Below are positions 57,310-64,000 of a stretch of DNA of 64,000 bases, piece by piece (the stretch's first letter is position 1; the number at the start of each line of letters is the position of its first letter). A program made the position numbers and the translations under genes. Below the pieces are notes generated by a model. It saw only the letters and a program-made list of their open reading frames with translations. It did not search any database and was not told where the DNA came from. The DNA comes from Xenorhabdus bovienii SS-2004 (GTDB taxonomy: Bacteria; Pseudomonadota; Gammaproteobacteria; Enterobacterales; Enterobacteriaceae). Location of the stretch: contig NC_013892.1 of assembly GCF_000027225.1 (NCBI RefSeq), positions 1,302,001 through 1,366,000 on the forward strand, given 5' to 3'.

Positions 57310-58583
57310 ATCTTTCTCGTTCTTGTAGTTTTTTCTTATATTTCATCAGCAACTATATCTATATCTATGCATATGCCTTAGCAGGTAACGAGGAAAGGCT
57401 GTGAAAATTCATCCTGGCATTATACAAGTATAAAAAACAATCTACTCAGCTATAACCGAGGCATTTATAGCGCTATTACACGGATAACGTTACTACTTAA
57501 GTTTAACGTTCTGAATTTTCGTTTAATTATCCCATATTCCCAGAATAAAAAATCCATCTTTATAGATTTAACTTATTATTTTGAATAAAAAAACAGATAA
57601 ATTAATAATATTGCAACAATATAAACAAAATACTAATAATTTAATATCATGTCTGGTATGTGGAAAACATTTCAGATCAGTTGACTGATATGATTAACAA
57701 TATGGCAACCGAAATTAAATATCACGATTCAAACTCTGTAATTATATCCCCCCCCATAAAAGCTAAGGATAACAATCTGATATAAATTATTGACTTTCGT
57801 CATGAGAGGTTTTTTAAGCGATAAAGGAGGACAAAAACACGAGTGATTTTAAAAAAATGACGAAACAGTGTTTTAATGTTAACTTATAAAAATAATCGAA
57901 ACATAAAAATCAGATCACGTTCGCTTATATATTAAAAATCCGCATGCTCAATTTTGTTAACTTTCTTTTCAATGCCACCGTGCAATTGGCTGGCTAAATT
58001 TAAAAATAATCTATCTATATCACTCGCTTACTCTATTTACTTGTTATACAAATAGTGGGAGTCTATTTACCTGCCCAATAGAGCAAATAATTTATAATTA
58101 ATTTTTAAAATCAAATAATTACACATATTAACTGACATATTTTTGATGATAAAAATTGTCATTTAGTATGGTTAAATAGGATTAAAAGTATAAAACCACC
58201 TAAATGACAGTAATGAACAGCTCTCCAGCAAGTGAATTATAAAAGCATTAAAGACCATGAGATAAAAAATAAACAAGTCATAAATAAACTTGCTTTAATA
58301 CCTTTAAAAAACATAAAAATAAATTTATAGCGCAAATTTTAACACTGAAACCTAACACAAATATTAATTTAGAGATATAATACAAAAAGTGATTTAATTG
58401 ATGTTATACATGCTATTTCGATATCTATCAATACTGTTTCACTTCGCACTCAATGCTATCAGCATAATTCGAGAGCCAAATGAAAGGCTTTTCCAACATC
58501 TATTAATTAATAAAATAAATAAATACACCATGCACTCATCACAAAAAATGATTACTCATGATACGGAAGATTAGGAGTATTAC
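57310..58583. other. Long AT-rich noncoding region
   Basis: Nearly 1.3 kb, strongly AT-rich, with no supported gene on either strand. It separates the divergent bactofilin and exsA-like genes. It must include the exsA promoter at its right end. It may be a decayed or horizontally acquired region; no terminator, repeat or RNA gene was recognised. Confidence 0.55.
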
Positions 58584-59399
58584 ATGAAAAGGACGACAGG
58601 CTTAAACCAGAAGAGTATTTGTACTCATCTATTGACCATACCTGATTTCAATACCCTCGAACATAAACAAAGAGGGCTGTATGTTTTACTCGATGGAGAA
58701 ATGATATGGAAAGATTGCACCAATACTTACTATATCACATCGAATGAAATCCTTTTTACCCATCCGGGGAGCTACGTAGCCAAAACCAATACAGAAAACT
58801 GTCAGGTATTATGGCTACCCTTACAAATGGAGTTTCTGCGCAGTTTTTTAAAACGTTTCGGATCGTTACTGAGTAAAATTGAACGACATAATTTTCCGGC
58901 CCGTAGGCTTATTCCCTTCAGTCAGTTCCCCCTATTGACGGAAAGTATCCGTGGGCTGGCCAATCTGCTGGCTCATGATTACCCTCCTGCCCTGATTCAG
59001 CTCAGGGTTGAAGAATTACTATTATTGCTTTCTCTTAGCAAACAGGGCGCATTACTGATGTCGGTATTGCGACAGTTGAGTAACCGTCAGGTAGAACGCC
59101 TGCAAACATTTATGGACGCACATTATCTCAAGGAATGGCGGCTCAATGACTTTGCCCGCGAGTTCGGTATGGGATTAACTTCATTCAAGGAACTTTTTAA
59201 CAGCGTCTATGGTACATCGCCACGCGCCTGGATCAGTGAACAGCGTATTCTTTATGCGCATCAATTGATACTGAACAGTGAAATGAGCATCGCCGATATC
59301 TCATTGGAATCTGGTTTTTCCAGCCAGTCCTATTTTACCCAAAGTTATCGTCGGCGTTTTGGTTGTACCCCCAATCGCGCCAGATATGGTAAAGATTAG
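58584..59399 (+). CDS. ExsA/LcrF-like AraC-family regulator (orphan)
   Basis: This 271-residue AraC/XylS regulator has an N-terminal cupin-like domain (GLYVLLDGEMIWKDCTNTYY; FLRSFLKRFGSLLSKIERH) and a C-terminal double helix-turn-helix (LLMSVLRQLSNRQVERLQTF, FAREFGMGLTSFKELFNSVY, SIADISLESGFSSQSYFTQS, YRRRFGCTPNRARYGKD). The C-terminal words are almost the same as those of Pseudomonas ExsA and Yersinia LcrF, activators of Ysc-type type III secretion. No secretion gene is next to it. An ATTAGGAG ribosome site precedes the ATG. Confidence 0.85.
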   Translation: MKRTTGLNQKSICTHLLTIPDFNTLEHKQRGLYVLLDGEMIWKDCTNTYYITSNEILFTHPGSYVAKTNTENCQVLWLPLQMEFLRSFLKRFGSLLSKIERHNFPARRLIPFSQFPLLTESIRGLANLLAHDYPPALIQLRVEELLLLLSLSKQGALLMSVLRQLSNRQVERLQTFMDAHYLKEWRLNDFAREFGMGLTSFKELFNSVYGTSPRAWISEQRILYAHQLILNSEMSIADISLESGFSSQSYFTQSYRRRFGCTPNRARYGKD

Positions 59400-59790
59400 T
59401 CACTCACATAACTATTTATCGTTTGTTGAGTAACAATAATTATTATTAATCAAGGCTTTCCAGGTTTATGTAAAGATATTTTAGATCAAACTGAAAAGCC
59501 GTAAGTCCCTCATCCAACTGGAAAAATCTGCGTTTTTCTATTTGTTCGATCAAATATGATCGTTTTTATCGATCAATTTCCTTTGATCGATCTGTGCAAT
59601 CCATTGGACGGCAGTATTTTATCTCACATATAGTCGATGTGACCCATCACCGCTAAGTTACACTAGGGTTTTATGCTTCACCGTATCCTTTGGCCTGTCT
59701 ATGCAGGCCTTTTTTTTTGACTTTTATATTTTCAAACCGTGATATTACATATATAAATTTATTTACTATAGGTATAGTCAATATAATACA
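59400..59790. other. Intergenic region with possible small RNA
   Basis: About 390 bp between the exsA-like gene and the convergent lipoprotein gene. It ends in a strong terminator (59692-59717) far from the exsA stop, so a short transcript initiated here is possible. GATCGATC-type palindromes occur near 59545-59592. No known small RNA was recognised. Confidence 0.4.
59692..59717 (+). terminator. Rho-independent terminator
   Basis: GGCCTG-TCTATG-CAGGCC is followed by nine T. It lies 290 bp past the exsA-like stop codon and would end that transcript or an unannotated short RNA. Confidence 0.85.
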
Positions 59791-60783
59791 TTAATCAGTC
59801 AGCGGAAGGTGATATTGAATCTTCAGAATATCCTGTTCATCAAATTGAATGTTCGTTTTCTCGCCTGTATCACTCAAGATTTTTTCTGCAATCATCTTGG
59901 TTAAAGGTAAAATAATATTAAAATGATCCCCGCCTTGAATAGCGTAGATATGCAATGGTATACCTTTATCCTCTACAATTTGTTTTATTTCATCAAATTC
60001 ATCCCAATAACTTTTCTCTCCTTCAAAATAGAAAGTGGGGGATTTGATAGAACTCAGAAAAGTACGTGGAGAACGAAGTTCAAATTCCTCTGGATTATTT
60101 TGGTCAAATGGTACAGCCACCGGAACTGACCCATATTCTAGACGTAAACGCAAATCAGGAATTCCCCCCAATGAGAAAACAGCCCTGAATCCTTTGCTAT
60201 ACTCGCTGGCCAATAATGCCCGAGTTCCACCCGTACTGTGTCCCGCCAAATAAATACGATTTTGATCGACATACGGCAACTTCGCAAGATATTGTCTGGC
60301 TGATTCTATATCACGTAATTCACCGTAAAACATCTCATAGCGCCCAGGATTAACATTTTCACCACGAAAACTGGGTATCATCAATACCAACCCATCACGC
60401 CGGAATGCAGAGGCTGATTGATCATTATCCTCGGGCTGTTCAGACCAGAAAAAATCACTATTGCCAATACCACCGTATCCCCCTATCAACCAAATCACTG
60501 CGGGATATTTTTTGTCATTATTTAACGGTGGAGCACTGAGAAACGCAGCCATATCACCATCATCAGCAGGATAATACACCAATGAAAAGATATCCTTTGG
60601 TGGAGTAGCGGGTTTTCCATCTCCGATAAAACTTTCATCAACAATATTGGTTTTAAATTTAGTATGAGCCTCTGCATAATTATCTTTACGTAACTTAAAA
60701 CTGTAATTCTCTTCATCACACGCAATAAGCAAAAAAACAGAGATAATAGGCAGTATTTTAATCCAACGACAAAATTTCTTCAT
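59791..60783 (-). CDS. Lipoprotein alpha/beta hydrolase
   Basis: This 330-residue protein has a lipoprotein signal (ILPIISVFLLIAC; lipobox Cys near residue 22) and an alpha/beta-hydrolase domain. Visible are the oxyanion region VIWLIGGYGGIGNSDFFW, the nucleophile elbow GHSTGG (Ser near residue 182), an acid in the FYFEGEKSYWDEFDEI region and the His in IQGGDHFNIILPLTK. It resembles dipeptidyl-peptidase/acyl-esterase-type domains. Substrate unknown; it should sit on a membrane facing the periplasm or surface. A long AAATA repeat lies 250 bp upstream. Confidence 0.87.
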   Translation of the reverse strand: MKKFCRWIKILPIISVFLLIACDEENYSFKLRKDNYAEAHTKFKTNIVDESFIGDGKPATPPKDIFSLVYYPADDGDMAAFLSAPPLNNDKKYPAVIWLIGGYGGIGNSDFFWSEQPEDNDQSASAFRRDGLVLMIPSFRGENVNPGRYEMFYGELRDIESARQYLAKLPYVDQNRIYLAGHSTGGTRALLASEYSKGFRAVFSLGGIPDLRLRLEYGSVPVAVPFDQNNPEEFELRSPRTFLSSIKSPTFYFEGEKSYWDEFDEIKQIVEDKGIPLHIYAIQGGDHFNIILPLTKMIAEKILSDTGEKTNIQFDEQDILKIQYHLPLTD

Positions 60784-61030
60784 AAGTGTTACCTTAATAT
60801 ATAATTCCGTATCCTTAGCAGGATATTGAGTACTTTATCTCTCTTTTTATCACGTTCCCTTCATCTTTAAAACATCTACATTGATTAAATATATATAAAT
60901 GATAAACCTGCTATTTAATTGAATTATTGCACTATATCATTCTTTTCTATGAAAAATAAACCAATTGTATTATTAATGAATATAATGTCAATCCTGTGTC
61001 ATTTGAATTCATCACTGAGTTATTATTTAA

Positions 61031-61110
61031 AAATAAAATAAAATAAAATAAAATAAAATAAAATAAAATAAAATAAAATAAAATAAAATAAAATAAAATA
61101 AAATAAAATA
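61031..61110. repeat. Pentanucleotide repeat (AAATA)x16
   Basis: Sixteen uninterrupted copies of AAATA between the lipoprotein gene promoter side and the queH terminator. It is about 250 bp upstream of the lipoprotein start. Perfect repeats of this length are unstable and would vary between isolates. It could alter promoter spacing or DNA bending if the promoter is near. Confidence 0.95.
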
Positions 61111-61113
61111 ATA

Positions 61114-61158
61114 ACATAAAAAACACCTGTCAGTCACATAGCAATAACTGGCAGGTGT
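61114..61158 (-). terminator. Terminator downstream of queH
   Basis: ACACCTGCCAGT pairs with ACTGACAGGTGT on the minus strand, followed by TTTTTTATG. It lies about 40 bp after the queH stop. Confidence 0.85.
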
Positions 61159-61195
61159 GTGTACTAACAATGAATAGAGAGTATAACCTTGAACG

Positions 61196-61876
61196 TCAAT
61201 TTGATTCGTGATCTTTTTTATCACTTTCCGCTTGATAGAATACTGTACCCAATTTTATTCTTTCCCGTCCGGTCGATAAACGATGTCGGTTGGTATCCCG
61301 CAGGGAATAAACACAGCCACAATATTCCTGCTGATAAAACTCCTCACGTTTGCTGATTTCTATCATGCGGGAAGAACCGCCGCCCTTACGCCAATTATAT
61401 TCCCAGTAGGTTAAGTCGGGGTAATGGGAAGCTGCACGGACGCCACATTCATTAATTTGTTGCATGTTTTTCCAGCGTGAAATACCCAGCGAGCTACTAA
61501 TAACAGGAAAACCATGTTCATAAGCATAAAGAGCTGTCCGCTCGAAACGCATATCAAAACACATGGTACAACGAATACCGCGTTCAGGTTCATTTTCCAT
61601 GCCTTTCGCACGTTCAAACCAGTTATCACGATCATAATCAGCATCAATAAAGGGGATCCCCATCTGCTCCGCAAAACGAATATTTTCATCTTTGCGCAAT
61701 TCATATTCTTTTAGGGGATGAATATTCGGATTATAGAAAAATATCGTGAAATCAATTCCTGAAGCCAGCATAGCCTCCATCACCTCCCCGGAACAGGGAG
61801 CACAGCACGAGTGCAATAACACTTTATTGTGTCCGTTTGGTAGCGGAAGCGGGTTACGTTCATAGTTCAGTGACAT
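61196..61876 (-). CDS. queH: Epoxyqueuosine reductase QueH
   Basis: QueH reduces epoxyqueuosine to queuosine in tRNA. This 226-residue DUF208 protein has the cysteine motifs [17 protein letters not shown] (about 21-37) and [16 protein letters not shown] (about 101-116), with [15 protein letters not shown] near the C-terminus; together they bind the Fe-S and metal site. It is the non-orthologous alternative to QueG. ATG 61876 has GGTAAAG upstream. Confidence 0.92.
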   Translation of the reverse strand: MSLNYERNPLPLPNGHNKVLLHSCCAPCSGEVMEAMLASGIDFTIFFYNPNIHPLKEYELRKDENIRFAEQMGIPFIDADYDRDNWFERAKGMENEPERGIRCTMCFDMRFERTALYAYEHGFPVISSSLGISRWKNMQQINECGVRAASHYPDLTYWEYNWRKGGGSSRMIEISKREEFYQQEYCGCVYSLRDTNRHRLSTGRERIKLGTVFYQAESDKKDHESN

Positions 61877-61902
61877 AATATTCTTTACCTGATTCAGACA
61901 AC

Positions 61903-61937
61903 AAAAAATCAGGGAGAGAACATAATTCCTCTCCCTG
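61903..61937 (-). terminator. Terminator downstream of the SDR gene
   Basis: CAGGGAGAG pairs with CTCTCCCTG (9 bp), followed on the minus strand by ATTTTTTG. It lies about 85 bp after the SDR stop and just before queH, so the two genes are separate units. Confidence 0.75.
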
Positions 61938-62022
61938 TGTTTATTGGGTGATTATCTTATCTTTTTCTTCTGCCTTACGGCAATGGTGGAAAAGAAAAAA
62001 CGGTTTTTATCACATCAAGGTC

Positions 62023-62772
62023 TTAAGCACCCTGCACTTCTGGCAGTATCTGCCCGCCATCAACCACAATCGCCTGTCCGGTAATATATTTTGCTTCGTC
62101 GGAGGCAAGAAAACAGGCCGTATAGCCGATATCTTCCGGCAACCCTAAAACGCGCATCGGCGTTGTAGATTGAACATGCTGTAGATAATCTTCACCAAAT
62201 GCCTTTAAGCCTTCTGTCATAATCATACCCGGCATAATGGCATTAATGGTGATACCCTGACCTGCATATTCCAGCGCCGCACTGCGCATAAATCCCAACT
62301 GACCCGCCTTACTGGCACCATAATGGCTGTAACCCGGAATACCTGTCATCTCCCCTGTCACCGATGATGTAAGCACGACCCGGCCATAATGTTGCTTCTC
62401 CATAACATTCAATGCAGCCTGAACCAATAAAAATGTTCCTTTGAGGTTGACAGTATTCACTAAATCCCAATCTTCAGCAGTCATGTCTTTAAGATAATGT
62501 TGCGGAAAAATACCAGCATTGGAGCACAGAATATCAAGCCTGCCATATTTTTCGACAATCTCATCAATCACATTTTTGCATGCCGCCTGATCCGTCACAT
62601 CAAGAGGAATAAAATCAATATCCAGCTCTTTTGCAATCGCCTCGCCTCTTGCCCTGTTAGTACCGGAAATAATGGTAATGGCACCCGCTCGCTTAAATAC
62701 CTGAGCAATACCCTTGCCAATACCTTTCGTTCCTCCGGAAATAAACGCAATTTTGTCCTTTAAGTTAAACAT
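62023..62772 (-). CDS. Short-chain dehydrogenase/reductase
   Basis: This 249-residue classical SDR has the NAD(P) motif SGGTKGIGKGIAQVF (about 13-27), DILCSNAG (NNAG position as SNAG), the catalytic Ser in VVLTSSVTGEMTG and YSHYGASKAG (Y-x3-K, about 152-161). The C-terminal ASDEAKYITGQAIVVDGGQI is typical. SNAG in place of NNAG is a modest deviation. It resembles UcpA/FabG-type enzymes; the substrate is unknown. AAGGGAAA precedes the ATG. Confidence 0.9.
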   Translation of the reverse strand: MFNLKDKIAFISGGTKGIGKGIAQVFKRAGAITIISGTNRARGEAIAKELDIDFIPLDVTDQAACKNVIDEIVEKYGRLDILCSNAGIFPQHYLKDMTAEDWDLVNTVNLKGTFLLVQAALNVMEKQHYGRVVLTSSVTGEMTGIPGYSHYGASKAGQLGFMRSAALEYAGQGITINAIMPGMIMTEGLKAFGEDYLQHVQSTTPMRVLGLPEDIGYTACFLASDEAKYITGQAIVVDGGQILPEVQGA

Positions 62773-62925
62773 GGTCGTTTCCCTTTATATGAGTGGATAC
62801 AGTATTTTTGTTACAAACAATATAATTTTTCAATATATTTTTAATAATCCAAACTGACAACAATAATAAACATAATAAATATATTAAAAAATATAAATTA
62901 CAAATAAAAAAGACAGAAAATATCT

Positions 62926-64000
62926 ATGGTCACCCTCTTTTTTGCAACACTGATTTTGATTTATGATGGGCTTGCTTAAATCTATCCGGCGTCAATATGG
63001 GCAAGGATGCCCGCGCCTCAATGAGTTCCGCGCCTGATACTCCTTTAAAAACCGCCCGGCTTCTATGAGCCATTTTTTTTGTTAGGTTTATCACCAGGCC
63101 GTCAGGCCGTTCATGTCATCAATTACCAGTCTTCGCAAAACCAGATAAGTAACTTCTTTTATCTATGATTACGTAGTCACTTAGTTCGACGTTATCAGGA
63201 TGGATTAAACTCAGTTCGTTGGGTCGTTATTGCCCAAGCAATCCGAGCGAACTTATTCGCGAGTGCACAAGCAACCACACAAGAGTGTTTTTTTTGAAGC
63301 TGATTTTTTACCCATTCAGCCAGTCGCCCCGTTTGATGTGTTAGCCGCTGTATGTAGACTCGGGCACATTGCACCAATAAACGCCGTAAATTTTTATCTC
63401 CTCGTTTACTGATCCCCATCAGGGTATTCTTTCCTCCTGTACTGTATTGCCGAGGAACCAACCCTGTTGATGAGGCAAAATCCCGACTTTTAGCATATTG
63501 CTTGCCATCACCTAATTGAGACGATAAAACACTGGCAGTTATCGGTCCTATCCCCGGAATAGTCATTAGCCTTTGACTAGTATCATCACGAAAAAGCTCT
63601 TGAGTAAGTTCATTTTCAAGCTCAGTAATTTGCTCAACCAAGTAAAGATAGTGGGCATGTAAACGCATCAATAACTGAACTAAGTATGGGGGGAGTTCAT
63701 TCTCTGCTAATACACCCGAAAGCCTTCTTATAATGGCAATCCCTTTAGGCATACTGACCCCAAATTCAAGTAGAAAAGCATGCATTTGATTGGTGGTTTT
63801 TACTTTATCTTTAATCAGTGACTCCCTGACTCGATGTAACGCTCTCATCGCCTGTTGAGCTTCTGGTCTGGGCTGAACAAATCGCATAGAAGGTCTGGAT
63901 GCGGCTTCACAGATGGCCTCTGCATCAATAAAATCATTTTTATTACTTTTAACAAAAGGGCGGACAAATTGAGGGGAAATCAGCTTCGCTTCATGGCCGA
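62926..64000 (-). mobile_element. IS110-family (IS1111-type) element, copy 2, cut by window end
   Basis: The left end ATGGTCACCCTC after TATCT resembles the end of the copy at 5412, and the following 3' noncoding stretch (TTTTTTGCAACACTGATT, GCTTGCTTAAATCTATCCGG) is similar in both. The element runs off the right edge of the window. Confidence 0.82.
63195..64000 (-). CDS. IS110-family transposase, partial
   Basis: The frame is open from the right edge of the window to the stop at 63195, so the N-terminus lies outside. The visible part (at least 265 residues) matches the transposase at 5682-6686 with moderate divergence: FVQPRPEAQQAMRALHRVRE, TIPGIGPITASVLSSQLGDG and STGLVPRQYSTGGKNTLMGI. It is a sister IS type, not an identical copy. 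Confidence 0.92.
   Translation of the reverse strand, partial: GHEAKLISPQFVRPFVKSNKNDFIDAEAICEAASRPSMRFVQPRPEAQQAMRALHRVRESLIKDKVKTTNQMHAFLLEFGVSMPKGIAIIRRLSGVLAENELPPYLVQLLMRLHAHYLYLVEQITELENELTQELFRDDTSQRLMTIPGIGPITASVLSSQLGDGKQYAKSRDFASSTGLVPRQYSTGGKNTLMGISKRGDKNLRRLLVQCARVYIQRLTHQTGRLAEWVKNQLQKKHSCVVACALANKFARIAWAITTQRTEFNPS

Noticed and set aside
61027..61224. Minus-strand open frame rich in Phe/Ile/Leu/Tyr
   Set aside because: It is produced by reading through the AAATA repeat and the queH terminator; no ribosome site.

Overview
The window looks like the chromosome of an entomopathogenic gammaproteobacterium of the Xenorhabdus/Photorhabdus group, most likely Xenorhabdus. Reasons: an isnA-isnB-glycosyltransferase cluster of the rhabduscin type, a P2/186-like remnant prophage reduced to a contractile tail (the layout of xenorhabdicin loci), a very high insertion-sequence load, and enterobacterial-type prp, yceJI, eco, ydcH and aqpZ genes. 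The genus is inferred from gene content; no database search was possible.

Layout. (1) 1-9.6 kb: seven tandem minus-strand paralogues of a small membrane-anchored protein of unknown function. Four are intact; three are broken, by an IS1 element, by an IS5-family element itself split by IS110 elements, and by a poly-A frameshift. Palindromic repeats with covarying stems lie between copies. (2) 9.7-12.5 kb: an unrecognised gene, a decayed IS701-family element with a clean CTAG target duplication, an IS66 remnant and a cupin gene. (3) 12.9-20.7 kb: prpR divergent from prpBCDE, the 2-methylcitrate pathway for propionate, with a sigma-54 promoter and a likely PrpR operator. (4) 20.7-24.3 kb: GST, an IS30 element, cytochrome b561 and yceI. 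(5) 24.3-27.6 kb: the isonitrile cluster. (6) 28.4-31 kb: GNAT acetyltransferase, aqpZ, an ecotin with Lys at the predicted P1 site, and ydcH. (7) 31.1-55.9 kb: the tail prophage. Minus-strand order from the early end is [cI on +]-small ORFs-A-LexA box-unknown-Tum/DinI-like-X-holin-endolysin-Rz/Rz1-V-W-J-I-H-[fibre variation region with IS3 and mig-14]-FI-FII-E/E'-T-U-D-ogr. Capsid, packaging, R, S and integrase genes are absent. (8) 56-64 kb: GNAT, bactofilin, an orphan ExsA-like regulator, a lipoprotein hydrolase, a 16-copy pentanucleotide repeat, queH, an SDR and the start of another IS110 element.

How the parts work together. The tail locus reads as an SOS-inducible tailocin. A consensus LexA box precedes a two-gene unit ending in a DinI/Tum-like antirepressor. 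CI, A and early genes form the switch. Ogr would activate late transcription at three TGT-N12-ACA sites found upstream of X, V and FI. Fibre specificity appears switchable: gix/hix-like 26-bp sites in inverted orientation (39507-39532 and 46616-46641), each opening an identical 688-bp arm, bound a 7.1-kb segment carrying alternative fibre C-termini. No invertase gene is present in the window. Tail length would be set by a tape-measure protein with about 27 tandem 18-residue repeats. The isonitrile cluster (a phenoloxidase inhibitor if it makes rhabduscin) and the Lys-P1 ecotin could act on the same insect defence cascade, which is inference.
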